Positions 53,092 to 62,879 of a stretch of 64,000 bases of DNA are shown piece after piece (within the stretch, counting starts at the first letter, position 1; each line of letters starts with the position of its first letter). Origin of the DNA: Vibrio proteolyticus NBRC 13287 (GTDB lineage Bacteria > Pseudomonadota > Gammaproteobacteria > Enterobacterales > Vibrionaceae); the NCBI RefSeq assembly GCF_000467125.1, contig NZ_BATJ01000021.1:1-64000 (forward strand), written 5' to 3'. The notes beneath the pieces were generated by a model that was not told the DNA's origin, did no database searches, and saw only the letters and a list, made by a program, of their open reading frames with translations. A program made the translations under genes and the position numbers.

Positions 53092-54609
53092 ATGGAAACC
53101 GAGATAGAACTGAAGTTTTTTGTTTCTCCTGAATTTTCAGAAACCTTACGTGACAAGATTTCTGAAACCAAAGTACTTCAGCACAGTTGTCGAGAGCTTG
53201 GTAATACCTATTTTGATACGCCTGATAACTGGTTACGAAAGCATGACATCGGGCTACGGATCCGCCGCTATGATGATGTTTTCGTGCAAACGGTGAAAAC
53301 CGCAGGCCGGGTGGTCGCAGGGTTGCACCAGCGACCGGAATACAATGCCGAACACTCCTGCAACACTCCTGATTTAACTCTCCACCCCGAAGATATCTGG
53401 CCTGAAGGCAAAGCCTTAGACACCCTGCAAACTGAACTTACGCCCTTATTCTCAACCAACTTTGCCCGCGAGCAATGGCTAGTAGGAATGGCGGACGGGA
53501 GCCAGGTCGAAGTCGCTTTTGACCAAGGGCTGGTGGTCGCGGGGGAGCAACAAGAGCCGATTTGCGAGGTAGAGCTGGAGCTGAAATCGGGTCAAACCGA
53601 TGCGCTGTTTACGCTGGCACGCACCTTGGGTGAGTCTGGGGGAATGCGTCTTGGGAACCTGAGTAAAGCGGCGCGTGGCTACCGCCTGGCAATGGGGTAT
53701 GAAATTGGCACCGCGCAACCTTTGTCTCTGGTGGATACCGACAAGCACGACACGGTGGAATCCTGTTTCATCAAATCGCTTGAGCACGCGCTGGCACACT
53801 GGCACGACCATGAGCAGTTGTACACGGAAACGGAATCGGTGCCAGCGCTGCATGAAATCAGCCATGCGATCAGCTTTATCCGTCAGATTTTAACAGTGTT
53901 CGGTGGCATCGTACCGCGCCGCGCCAGTGCCATCTTACGTCAGGAACTCAAGTGGCTGGAAGAGGAATTGGGCTGGCTGAAAACCTACGATTACCTGGAA
54001 GACTTGCTGGAAGATAAAGGACACGCGCTGCGTAAGCTCGATGCCCGCAAGTTTTTGGTCGGTGAATTGAAATTGTTGGAAGAGCAGCTCCCCGAGCGGG
54101 AAGAGACGTTGCAATTGCTCAGCTCCGCCCGTTATACCGGACTGCTGCTGGATTTGAGCCGCTGGATCCTGACCCGAGGCTGGCAGCCATTTCTGGACGA
54201 TAAAGCGCGAGAGAAAATGGCGCGCAATATTCAGGCCTTTTCAGTGCAGCAATTGGATCGCACCTGGGCGGAATTGCTCGAAGCGTTTCCGCCGGAGCGT
54301 GAGTTGTCCAAACAGGAGTATATTGACCAGCAGTATCGTCTGATGCGCAATCTGTATACCGGGATGAGCTTTGCTAACCTGTACAACCCGGACGAGCGGA
54401 TGAGTTTTCGTCTCCCCTGGGCAGATTTGATGCAGGGCATTGACGACCTGTTAACGCTCAAGCCGCTGGAAGTGTTGACCGACAAGCTTGAAGGCGAAGA
54501 GCAGGAGCAGTTACTGCGCTGGCTGCAACGCCAGGAGAGTTCCATTTTGCATGCCATGGAGCAGACGCGCCTCATCAGTGTCGAGGCCAAGCCTTACTGG
54601 CAGGAATGA
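53092..54609 (+). CDS. ygiF: Inorganic triphosphatase, CYTH and CHAD domains
   Basis: The 505-residue protein matches YgiF. The N-terminal CYTH domain has the ExExK motif at its very start (METEIELKFFV) and hydrolyses triphosphate; the C-terminal CHAD domain (from about residue 215) is helical and positively charged in relatives, binding polyphosphate. ATG 53092 is chosen because ExExK must lie near the start. Its terminator overlaps the end of the convergent channel gene. Confidence 0.92.
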   Translation: METEIELKFFVSPEFSETLRDKISETKVLQHSCRELGNTYFDTPDNWLRKHDIGLRIRRYDDVFVQTVKTAGRVVAGLHQRPEYNAEHSCNTPDLTLHPEDIWPEGKALDTLQTELTPLFSTNFAREQWLVGMADGSQVEVAFDQGLVVAGEQQEPICEVELELKSGQTDALFTLARTLGESGGMRLGNLSKAARGYRLAMGYEIGTAQPLSLVDTDKHDTVESCFIKSLEHALAHWHDHEQLYTETESVPALHEISHAISFIRQILTVFGGIVPRRASAILRQELKWLEEELGWLKTYDYLEDLLEDKGHALRKLDARKFLVGELKLLEEQLPEREETLQLLSSARYTGLLLDLSRWILTRGWQPFLDDKAREKMARNIQAFSVQQLDRTWAELLEAFPPERELSKQEYIDQQYRLMRNLYTGMSFANLYNPDERMSFRLPWADLMQGIDDLLTLKPLEVLTDKLEGEEQEQLLRWLQRQESSILHAMEQTRLISVEAKPYWQE

Positions 54610-54616
54610 TGACTTA

Positions 54617-54643
54617 CAGGATGCTCAGGCATCCTGTTTTTTT
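54617..54643 (+). terminator. Terminator of the triphosphatase gene, overlapping the channel gene end
   Basis: CAGGATGC pairs with GCATCCTG around TCAG and is followed by seven T. The stop codon of the minus-strand channel gene (54625-54627) lies in the loop. Confidence 0.88.
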
Positions 54644-55395
54644 GTCGCAGCAATGTCTTTTTCCAACTGGTGAATACGGCGCAGGATCTCGCTTTGCTGC
54701 GCCAGCAATTCGTGCAACATGCGTTCTTTATTGGCAGAGCGCTGTTCTTGAATGCGTGACGGCGACGTCAGCAAAGAACTGACCAGACCGGAGGTCATAC
54801 CAAATAAGCCCACGCCACACACTATCAGTACCCCTGCGAGGATCTTACCACCGTCGGTCACCGGATAATGATCGCCGTACCCCACAGTAGAAATTGTCAC
54901 CAGCGCCCACCAGATGGCGTCACCTGCGGTATGAATATTGGCATTTGGCGCAGCGGACTCCAATGACAGCATCATGCTTGAGCCAATCGTCAGCAGCACC
55001 ACGATCAACAGCAAAATCGAAGCCAGTGTCGTTTCTCGTCGGTTGGTGACCAACTGGCGCATCAGAAAACGCCCGGAGCGGATCACCCAGATAACCCGCA
55101 GGATGTGAAAGATCCGCGCAAAACGCAGGGGTTCGATCATCGGAATACTGGCCAGATAGTCAATCCAGTGGCGTTTCAGAAATTGCAGACGATCTGCGGC
55201 GCGGATCAAGTCTGTGGTCAGCTGCAGGAGAAAAATACTACAGATCACAAAGTCAAGGCCGATAAGAACCTGTCGGGTATCGTGATCCACCGGGATAAAC
55301 AAAAGGCCAGAGATCACAAATAGCGACACAATCGACAAAATCAGTGACAGCAGACTCAACGGCTTAACGACGTCTTTGGTATCATCTTTTTTCAT
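54625..55395 (-). CDS. Voltage-gated potassium channel family protein
   Basis: A 256-residue inner-membrane protein with the K channel selectivity filter TISTVGYGDHYPVTDGG near residue 175, preceded by a pore helix (AIWWALVTIST) and by about five spans, and followed by a last span and a C-terminal coiled coil with MLHELLAQQSEILRRIHQLEKD. The S4-like stretch holds arginines (RFARIFHILRVIWVIRSGRF), so it may be voltage sensitive. ATG 55395 is chosen; a start 15 codons earlier is possible. It is divergent from the chemotaxis gene. Confidence 0.88.
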   Translation of the reverse strand: MKKDDTKDVVKPLSLLSLILSIVSLFVISGLLFIPVDHDTRQVLIGLDFVICSIFLLQLTTDLIRAADRLQFLKRHWIDYLASIPMIEPLRFARIFHILRVIWVIRSGRFLMRQLVTNRRETTLASILLLIVVLLTIGSSMMLSLESAAPNANIHTAGDAIWWALVTISTVGYGDHYPVTDGGKILAGVLIVCGVGLFGMTSGLVSSLLTSPSRIQEQRSANKERMLHELLAQQSEILRRIHQLEKDIAATKKQDA

Positions 55396-55487
55396 ACGAA
55401 GCTCGAAATAAATACGCTGAACCCGTTTGTGTTTGCACACGAGCTCAGAAAATGGGTTCCAGAACTATAACTTAATGGAGAACAGAT

Positions 55488-56744
55488 ATGACAACAATGG
55501 CATTCAAGCCATGGGAGAGGGTGATCACGGATATTCGCCTGGTACCCAAAATGGTGATGCTGATGGTGTTCAGTACCATTTTGATTGTCGCAAAACAGTT
55601 GTGGGATGCGAGCACCTTCTATCAGTCCCTGCTGGCTGCGACCCAGAACACGGCCGTAGCCCAGCAGCACTACGAGGCTTATTTGGTGCAGGTGGCGTGG
55701 CAAACGGCGCTGATGATTGTGGTGTTTGTGGCGTTGTTGCTGTTTGCGGCGCGGATCATGCTGCGCCAGACCCGCTATCTGAGCGAATCGATCAAACAGA
55801 TGGCCAGCAAAGATCTGTCGGTGCCCATTGAGATGGCGTGCAAAGATGAATACGGAGATGTTGCCAGAGAGCTGGAAACCACCCGTCGTCAGTTGCAGGA
55901 GATGATCAAACTGCAAATTCAGTCTTCCCAAGAACTGGCCTCGCTGACCGAAGTGATGACCCTGAGCATGTCGGAGACCAAAGAGTCTGCTCAGGAAGAA
56001 TTTAATGAGATCGATCAACTGGCCACGGCGATGAGCGAAATGAGTTCGACGGTACAAACCGTGGCCGAGCACGCTCAGAGTGCGTCCTCTCTGACCGAAA
56101 GCGCTTCGACCCAAGCGGCTTCGGGTCAGCAGTTTGTGCGTGGCACGGTGTCGAAAATCAGTGAGCTGTCACAGGATATCTCGGCCTCAGCCCAGGCGGT
56201 GAATCAGGTTGAAGAAAGCGTGGTCTCCATTGGCAGTGTGGTCGGCACCATTCAGGGCATTTCGGAGCAGACCAACCTGCTGGCATTGAATGCCGCAATC
56301 GAAGCTGCCCGTGCAGGGGAAGCGGGCCGCGGTTTCGCGGTGGTGGCGGATGAGGTCCGTAACCTGGCGCAGCGCACTCAGCAGGCTACAGTCGAAATCC
56401 AGGACATGATCTCTCAGTTGCAAGACAGTGCCAGTTCGGCGGTGGACCTGATGGAGAAAAGTGTTGTCGAAGCAGCGGAAGGGGTGGAGCTGGTGACCAA
56501 TGCTGGTACCGAGCTGGACGGCATTGTGTCTCAGGTAAACCAGATCAACGACATGAATTTCCAGATTGCCACCGCGGCCGGACAGCAGAGCAGCGTGGCG
56601 GAAGAAATGAACCAGAACCTGACCAATGTGCGTGAGCTGGTGGAAGCCTCGGTGACCGTGGTGACCGAGCTGCTGGAAACCTCGGAAATCATGCAAAGTA
56701 ACGCGGAAGAGCTCGATCGTAAGATCACTGTGTTTAAAGTCTGA
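55488..56744 (+). CDS. Methyl-accepting chemotaxis protein with a very short periplasmic loop
   Basis: The 418-residue protein has two membrane spans (about 19-38 and 67-90) with only about 28 residues between them, so no ordinary periplasmic sensor domain fits. A HAMP-like segment (MASKDLSVPIEMACKDEYGD) follows, then the signalling helical bundle with the conserved tip EQTNLLALNAAIEAARAGE and GRGFAVVADEVRNLAQRT. It signals through CheA/CheW. What it senses is unknown; it could respond through the membrane or by pairing with other receptors. GGAG precedes the ATG. Confidence 0.92.
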   Translation: MTTMAFKPWERVITDIRLVPKMVMLMVFSTILIVAKQLWDASTFYQSLLAATQNTAVAQQHYEAYLVQVAWQTALMIVVFVALLLFAARIMLRQTRYLSESIKQMASKDLSVPIEMACKDEYGDVARELETTRRQLQEMIKLQIQSSQELASLTEVMTLSMSETKESAQEEFNEIDQLATAMSEMSSTVQTVAEHAQSASSLTESASTQAASGQQFVRGTVSKISELSQDISASAQAVNQVEESVVSIGSVVGTIQGISEQTNLLALNAAIEAARAGEAGRGFAVVADEVRNLAQRTQQATVEIQDMISQLQDSASSAVDLMEKSVVEAAEGVELVTNAGTELDGIVSQVNQINDMNFQIATAAGQQSSVAEEMNQNLTNVRELVEASVTVVTELLETSEIMQSNAEELDRKITVFKV

Positions 56745-56763
56745 CGCCAAAAGCTTTGAAGCA

Positions 56764-56792
56764 ACGCCCACTCTCACCAGTGGGCGTTTTTT
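56764..56792 (+). terminator. Terminator after the chemotaxis gene
   Basis: ACGCCCACT pairs with AGTGGGCGT across a 6-nt loop, followed by six T. Confidence 0.9.
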
Positions 56793-56863
56793 ATTGCGGA
56801 AACTCTGGTATAAATGAGTTCATGACATTAAGGTTTCACTCCCGCCAAAAGCAAGGAAGAATC

Positions 56864-59704
56864 ATGCAATTACCCGCGTCACTCCAGCCTGTCGCTGAGA
56901 CTGCTCTGGAAGGGATTATTCAACAGCCGGCTTATGCCTATTGGCCCAAGCAACATCAACAGCAACTGCACTATATTGCCGGTCTCAGTCAATTTGTGAC
57001 TGAAGCTTTGCAGCGCGACGAGACCTTACTGCGCAGCCTGCCCGAGATGTTGGCTGAATCCGATCGGGCAGCTCAATACCGTTCCCGTCTTAACTCGCTG
57101 TTGACCAGCTGTGCGGATGAAATGAGTGGTCACCGGGTATTGCGTCAGTTTCGCAACCGGGAAATGGTGCTGATTGCCTGGCGTGATTTTCTCAATCTGT
57201 GGACATTAGAAGAGAGTCTGGCGCACTTATCCGAGCTGGCAGAGGCGATGATCTTTGAGACTTACCACTGGCAGTACCAGAGCTGTTGTCAGGAGTGGGG
57301 CACGCCGTGCAATGAGCAAGGTGAAGCACAACCGATGCTGATTATCGGCATGGGCAAACTGGGGGGCGGTGAACTCAACTTCTCGTCAGACATCGACTTG
57401 ATTTTTACCTATCCGGAAAATGGCGAAACGCAGGGCGCACGACGCAGCATCGCCAATGCCCAATTTTTTACCCGTCTTGGTCAGCGCATCATCAAAGCCC
57501 TCGATCAGCACACGTTCGACGGTTTCTGTTATCGGGTCGACATGCGTTTGCGTCCGTTTGGGGAAAGTGGCCCGCTGGTGATGAGCTACGCTGCGCTGGA
57601 AGATTATTATCAGGAACAAGGCCGTGACTGGGAGCGCTATGCGATGGTCAAAGCCCGGGTCATGGGCAGTGAAATGTACCCCCAATATCAGGAACTGCGT
57701 CAGATGCTGCGGCCTTTTGTGTTCCGTCGTTACATCGATTTCAGCGCGGTCCAGTCGCTGCGACGGATGAAGTCGATGATTTCCAGCGAAGTACGCCGGC
57801 GAGGGTTGAGTAATAACATTAAGCTGGGCGCTGGTGGCATTCGAGAGGTGGAATTTATTGCGCAGGTATTCCAACTGATTCGGGGGGGACGCGAGCCTTC
57901 GCTGCGTCAGCGAGGGTTACTGGAAACCTTAGAGGCGACTGGTGAGCTCGGTTTGCTGAAACCAGAAGAAGTCCATGTATTGCGCGAGGCATATTGTTAC
58001 CTGCGCCGCCAGGAAAACCTGCTGCAGGCGATGGGTGACAAACAGACCCAAACCCTGCCAGATTGCGAGCTCGAACAACTCAAGCTGGCGACCGCGATGG
58101 GCTACCCGGATTGGCGTGCATTGCTGTCGGAAACTCAAACTCACATGGCTGCGGTACACGCTATTTTTGCCGAGCTGATCGGTGCCGATGACGACGAAGA
58201 GTCGAACACCGAGCAGTATTACCACGAGCTATGGGACATGGCCCACAAGTCGGAAGTGATGAGCCACATTCTGGAGCAAGATGTCCATAGTGATGAGCCG
58301 GATGTCATGGCGCGGGTGATCGTCCACTTTAAAGATGATCTGGCCAAGAAAACACTCGGCCCACGCGGACGTGAAGTCTTAAATCGTTTAATGCCCAAAA
58401 TATTCAAAGCGATTTTCGACCATCAGGACGCCCGCTTTGGCCTGCCCCGGGTTTTGCATCTGCTGCATAAAATTGTGACGCGCACCACCTATCTCGAGCT
58501 GCTGGATGAGCATCCGGCCGCGTTGACTCAACTGGTTCGCCTGTGTACCGCCAGTCCGATGATTTCCGAGCAATTGGGGCGTTATCCGATTCTGCTGGAT
58601 GAGCTGATTGATCCACAGCATTTGTATAATCCGGTGCCGCTTGACTCCTATCAAACAGAGTTACGTGACTTTCTGGCCCGCATTCCGGAAGACGATCTTG
58701 AGCAGCAGATGGAAGCGCTGCGCCAGTTCAAACAGATCTGCATGCTGCGTATTGCTGCGGCCGACATTGCCGGGGTGCTGCCAGTGATGAAAGTCAGCGA
58801 CCATTTGACCTATCTGGCTGAAGCGATCGTGGAGGCGGTGGTGCACCAAGCCTGGCAGCAGATGGCGGAAAAATACGGTGAACCTACCCATTTGCGCGAG
58901 CGGGAAGGCAAAGGTTTTGCCGTCGTCGGCTATGGGAAAGTAGGCGGTTGGGAGTTGGGGTACAACTCAGATCTGGATATCGTGTTCATGCACGACTGCC
59001 CGGTGAACGTGTATACCGACGGCAAAAAAGAGATCGATGGCCGTCAGTTCTATTTGCGTCTCGCGCAGCGCATCATTCATATTTTTTCCACACGCACGGC
59101 GTCTGGCATTCTGTATGAAGCGGACACTCGTTTACGGCCATCCGGGGCTTCTGGACTGCTGGTCAGTCCGACGGAGGCGTTTGCCGAATACCAGCAAACC
59201 GAAGCCTGGACCTGGGAACATCAGGCCCTGGTTCGTGCGCGGATGATTTACGGTGACGCGCCGCTGCAACAGGCGTTTCATCAAATCCGTCATGGCATTC
59301 TTGCCCGTCCACGGGATGAGGCGACCCTCAAACGCGAGGTGGTCGAGATGCGTCATAAGATGCGTGAGCATCTTGGCGGGAAAAAGGCGGGGCGTTTTAT
59401 GCTTAAGCAAGATCCGGGTGGCATCACCGACATTGAATTTCTCGCTCAGTACCTGGTCCTGCGCTACAGCCATGAAAAACCGAAACTGACCCGTTGGTCG
59501 GATAACGTGCGTATTTTTGAGTCGATGCTTCAGCAAGGCATTATGGATGAAACTCAGGCGATGGCCCTGACTCAGGCGTACACCACGATGCGCGATCATA
59601 TTCATCACCGCAATTTACTCAATCTGGACGCCGACGTGGCTGAAGAAAAGCTGACCGCCGAGCGCAATGTGGTGATCCAAGGATGGAACCAATGGCTTGG
59701 CTGA
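56864..59704 (+). CDS. glnE: Glutamine synthetase adenylyltransferase
   Basis: GlnE (946 residues) adds and removes AMP on glutamine synthetase, adjusting it to nitrogen supply. Two nucleotidyltransferase halves are visible: GMGKLGGGELNFSSDIDLIF near residue 165 (deadenylylation half) and GYGKVGGWELGYNSDLDIVF near residue 690 (adenylylation half). ATG 56864 follows AAGGAAG and matches the usual length; the 36 codons upstream include the terminator of the previous gene. It precedes hldE by 73 bp. Confidence 0.97.
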   Translation: MQLPASLQPVAETALEGIIQQPAYAYWPKQHQQQLHYIAGLSQFVTEALQRDETLLRSLPEMLAESDRAAQYRSRLNSLLTSCADEMSGHRVLRQFRNREMVLIAWRDFLNLWTLEESLAHLSELAEAMIFETYHWQYQSCCQEWGTPCNEQGEAQPMLIIGMGKLGGGELNFSSDIDLIFTYPENGETQGARRSIANAQFFTRLGQRIIKALDQHTFDGFCYRVDMRLRPFGESGPLVMSYAALEDYYQEQGRDWERYAMVKARVMGSEMYPQYQELRQMLRPFVFRRYIDFSAVQSLRRMKSMISSEVRRRGLSNNIKLGAGGIREVEFIAQVFQLIRGGREPSLRQRGLLETLEATGELGLLKPEEVHVLREAYCYLRRQENLLQAMGDKQTQTLPDCELEQLKLATAMGYPDWRALLSETQTHMAAVHAIFAELIGADDDEESNTEQYYHELWDMAHKSEVMSHILEQDVHSDEPDVMARVIVHFKDDLAKKTLGPRGREVLNRLMPKIFKAIFDHQDARFGLPRVLHLLHKIVTRTTYLELLDEHPAALTQLVRLCTASPMISEQLGRYPILLDELIDPQHLYNPVPLDSYQTELRDFLARIPEDDLEQQMEALRQFKQICMLRIAAADIAGVLPVMKVSDHLTYLAEAIVEAVVHQAWQQMAEKYGEPTHLREREGKGFAVVGYGKVGGWELGYNSDLDIVFMHDCPVNVYTDGKKEIDGRQFYLRLAQRIIHIFSTRTASGILYEADTRLRPSGASGLLVSPTEAFAEYQQTEAWTWEHQALVRARMIYGDAPLQQAFHQIRHGILARPRDEATLKREVVEMRHKMREHLGGKKAGRFMLKQDPGGITDIEFLAQYLVLRYSHEKPKLTRWSDNVRIFESMLQQGIMDETQAMALTQAYTTMRDHIHHRNLLNLDADVAEEKLTAERNVVIQGWNQWLG

Positions 59705-59777
59705 GGTCAAAGCAGGAGTTTAGTGACTTTTTTGCCTGTGCTACACTTCGCGCAGAAATTAATATTGGAGATCCACA

Positions 59778-61208
59778 ATGAAACCAATCCTACCTGATTA
59801 CAGCTCATCGGGCGTGTTGATCATTGGTGATGTGATGCTTGATCGCTACTGGTATGGGCCAACCGGGCGCATTTCTCCAGAAGCCCCGGTGCCGGTAGTC
59901 AAAGTAGAGAATAACGAAGAGCGTCCAGGCGGGGCCGCCAACGTTGCGATGAACATTGCGTCGCTGGGGGGACACGCCCATATCGTCGGTTTAACCGGGA
60001 TGGATGAGCCAGCCAAGGTACTGACTGAGACACTCACGGCGCTCAAAGTGAGTTGTGATTTCGTGGCGTTGCCCAACTACCCGACCGTGACCAAACTGCG
60101 GGTGCTGAGCCGCGGTCAGCAGCTGATCCGCCTTGACTTTGAAGACAAGTTTGAAGACGTGGATCCGGCGTTAATCAATGAGCGTATGGAGCGTGCACTA
60201 CCCAAAGTGGGGGCGGTGATCCTGTCGGACTACGACAAAGGTGCGCTGGAAAATGTGCAGCAACTGATCCAGAAAGCCCGTGCGGCTCAGGTACCTGTGT
60301 TCATTGACCCGAAGGGGGCCGACTTTGAACGTTACCGCGGCGCGACTCTGCTGACACCGAACATGACAGAGTTTGAATTGGTGGTGGGCAAAGTTCGCAA
60401 TGAAGAGGAACTGGTCCGCAAAGGGTTGGCGCTGATCGAACAGTTTGACTTTGAAGCTCTGTTGGTGACACGCAGTGAACACGGGATGACATTGCTGCGT
60501 CGTGGTCAGGAGCCGTTCCATCTGCCGACTCAGGCAAAAGAAGTCTTTGATGTGACCGGGGCCGGTGACACGGTGATTTCGGTCCTGGCGGCGTCGGTTT
60601 CTGCGGGTAAACCTCTGGATGAAGCGTGTGCGCTGGCAAACGCGGCAGCCGGTGTGGTCGTGGGTAAACTGGGCACGTCAACGGTGTCGACCATTGAGCT
60701 GGCGGAAGCGATCCACGGTAGCAAAGATACCGACTACGGTGTGATCTCTGAATCTGCGCTGATCGAAGCCGTGAAGCGAGCTCAGGCGAAAGGGGAGAAA
60801 GTGGTGATGACCAATGGCTGCTTTGACATTCTGCATGCTGGTCATGTGTCTTACCTCAATCACGCGGCCGAGTTGGGCGATCGATTAATCGTTGCCGTTA
60901 ATACGGATGAATCGGTGAAGCGCCTCAAAGGGCCGGGTCGTCCGGTCAATCCGACGGATCGCCGTATGGCAGTACTGGCGGGGCTGGGCGCAGTGGACTG
61001 GGTGGTGCCGTTTGGTGAAGATACGCCGCAACGCCTGATCTCAGAGGTGCTGCCGGATATGCTGGTCAAAGGCGGTGATTACAAGCCGGAAGAGATCGCA
61101 GGAGGTAAGGAAGTGATTGCCAATGGCGGTGAAGTACGAGTACTGAACTTTGAAGATGGCTGCTCGACCACCGAAATCATCGATGCGATTAAAGGCGGCA
61201 AAGGTTAA
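59778..61208 (+). CDS. hldE: Bifunctional heptose kinase/adenylyltransferase HldE
   Basis: HldE (476 residues) makes ADP-heptose for the lipopolysaccharide inner core. The N-terminal ribokinase-like domain has GDVMLDRYWYGPTGRISPEAP near residue 17 (split substrate site) and the catalytic DVTGAGDTVIS near residue 259; the C-terminal nucleotidylyltransferase domain starts near residue 340 with MTNGCFDILHAGHVSYL. GGAG precedes the ATG. It is followed by a convergent terminator shared with tolC. Confidence 0.97.
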   Translation: MKPILPDYSSSGVLIIGDVMLDRYWYGPTGRISPEAPVPVVKVENNEERPGGAANVAMNIASLGGHAHIVGLTGMDEPAKVLTETLTALKVSCDFVALPNYPTVTKLRVLSRGQQLIRLDFEDKFEDVDPALINERMERALPKVGAVILSDYDKGALENVQQLIQKARAAQVPVFIDPKGADFERYRGATLLTPNMTEFELVVGKVRNEEELVRKGLALIEQFDFEALLVTRSEHGMTLLRRGQEPFHLPTQAKEVFDVTGAGDTVISVLAASVSAGKPLDEACALANAAAGVVVGKLGTSTVSTIELAEAIHGSKDTDYGVISESALIEAVKRAQAKGEKVVMTNGCFDILHAGHVSYLNHAAELGDRLIVAVNTDESVKRLKGPGRPVNPTDRRMAVLAGLGAVDWVVPFGEDTPQRLISEVLPDMLVKGGDYKPEEIAGGKEVIANGGEVRVLNFEDGCSTTEIIDAIKGGKG

Positions 61209-61264
61209 GTGCTGTGAGTGGGATTCCGGTCATGGCCAGAGGCCAGGGCCGGGACATCGACAAG

Positions 61265-61292
61265 AAAAAAGCCGCTGTTGTCAGCGGCTTTT
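61265..61292. terminator. Bidirectional terminator between hldE and tolC
   Basis: AAAAGCCGCTG pairs with CAGCGGCTTTT around a 4-nt loop. Confidence 0.9.
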
Positions 61293-61310
61293 GCGTATCT
61301 TGAACCCGGT

Positions 61311-62648
61311 TTACGAGGTTTTACCTGGCTTAGACGCCGGTGCTGGTTTCAGGCCGGCGCTGATGTCCATGACATCCTGCTCATTCAGAGTACCGATAGC
61401 CTGACGCAATTGCAGTACGCTAATGATGTAGTTGTAGCGAGCATCCGAGAGGTTTTTGTTGGCATCGTACAGGCGACGGGTCGCGTCCAGTACGTCCACA
61501 ATGGTACGGGTGCCGACATCAAAGCCCGCTTCCGTTGCTTCCAGAGCCGATCTGGCCGACACAACCGACTGTTCGTAGGCACGGATCGCACCGATAGACG
61601 CGCTAATGTTGTTGTTAAACGCACGAACATCACGGACCACACTGCGGTAAGTCGCTTCCAGATCCTGGCTCGCTGCCACGTACTGGTATTCAGCCTGCTT
61701 GGTTTGCGAGTTGATGTTGCCGCCGGTGTAAAGAGGTACCGACAGGTTCACACCGATGTTGAAGTCGTTGTACTGTTCATTCGGCCCATTGTTGGCGTTG
61801 CTGTTGCTGTCGTTACCGAAGTTGTAGCCGCCGTCCAGCGTCAGTGATGGCAGATGCCCAGAGCTCGCCAGAGAGATGTTGTCGCGCGCGATGTCCTGAG
61901 AAATACGTGCACTCAATAGCTGCAGGTTGCGTTGCTCGGCTTCTTTCACCAGTGACTCTGCACCTTCACCAGGTTTGCTGGCAGAGAAACGTTTGGTATC
62001 CAGAACATACAGATTGGCGTGATCTTGTCCGGTGATCTGACGCAAACCTTCATAGCTGTTGGTCAGGTCATTTTGTGCCAGGACTTCATCTGCCAGAACC
62101 GCATCGTATTGAGCCTGGGCGTCATGCACGTCGGTGATGGCAGACAAGCCAACTTCAAAACGTTGTTTGGTTTGCTCGAGTTGGCGACCCACCGCGGCTT
62201 TTTCCGCGCGGACAAATTCGAGGTTGTCCTGAGCGCGCAGTACATCGAAGTACGCCTGAGCCACACGCAGGATCAGATCCTGTTGCGCCGCCGCGTACGT
62301 TGAGTCTGCCTGGCGCGCAGTTTTCTCGGCCGTATCGAGCGAAATCCAGCTTGAACGGTTGTACAGTTGTTGTGAGAAGTTTACGCCAGCAGTCAGCTTG
62401 TCGCTTTCACGTGCGTCTTCATCACTGCGGTTAATATTGTAACCGGCAGTCAGGTCAATTTGCGGTAGCAATACACTACGGCTTGAGTTCACTGCTTCGA
62501 ATGCAGTATCACGCTGAGCGGCCGCGCTCATAAGCGTTGGATCGTTGTCTTTTGCCTGGTTGTAAATTTCAGCCAGCGTATCCGCCCATGCCGAAGTACT
62601 CAGACTGCCGAGCGCAGCGCTGATAAATAGAGGAAGCAGTTTTTTCAT
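61311..62648 (-). CDS. tolC: Outer membrane channel TolC
   Basis: TolC (445 residues) is the trimeric outer-membrane duct for multidrug pumps and type I secretion. It has a signal peptide (KKLLPLFISAALGSLSTSAWA, cut before DTLAEIY), then two repeated halves of alpha-helical barrel and beta strands (YNINRSDEDAR, VNLSVPLYTGGNINSQT). ATG 62648 is chosen since it begins a proper signal peptide; an upstream ATG adds 23 unlikely residues. It is divergent from nudF. Confidence 0.94.
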   Translation of the reverse strand: MKKLLPLFISAALGSLSTSAWADTLAEIYNQAKDNDPTLMSAAAQRDTAFEAVNSSRSVLLPQIDLTAGYNINRSDEDARESDKLTAGVNFSQQLYNRSSWISLDTAEKTARQADSTYAAAQQDLILRVAQAYFDVLRAQDNLEFVRAEKAAVGRQLEQTKQRFEVGLSAITDVHDAQAQYDAVLADEVLAQNDLTNSYEGLRQITGQDHANLYVLDTKRFSASKPGEGAESLVKEAEQRNLQLLSARISQDIARDNISLASSGHLPSLTLDGGYNFGNDSNSNANNGPNEQYNDFNIGVNLSVPLYTGGNINSQTKQAEYQYVAASQDLEATYRSVVRDVRAFNNNISASIGAIRAYEQSVVSARSALEATEAGFDVGTRTIVDVLDATRRLYDANKNLSDARYNYIISVLQLRQAIGTLNEQDVMDISAGLKPAPASKPGKTS

Positions 62649-62879
62649 TGGTCCTATACCTGCCTGGTTCAAAGAGGGTGACTGTTGAGATTCTAACGTA
62701 ATTTGATGGTAATTCACTCGAAACTTTGCACTTTTTTACACTTAGCTGTCCAATTGTACAATAAATTTAATTAATCAATTTAAATTTTACTATAAAAATT
62801 GTATAAAAAGTTGAGCCAAGTCCTTGGTGGTTCAGTGCTTCTCTGCGTAAACTATTAGATTCACTCAGAGAGGTGATAA

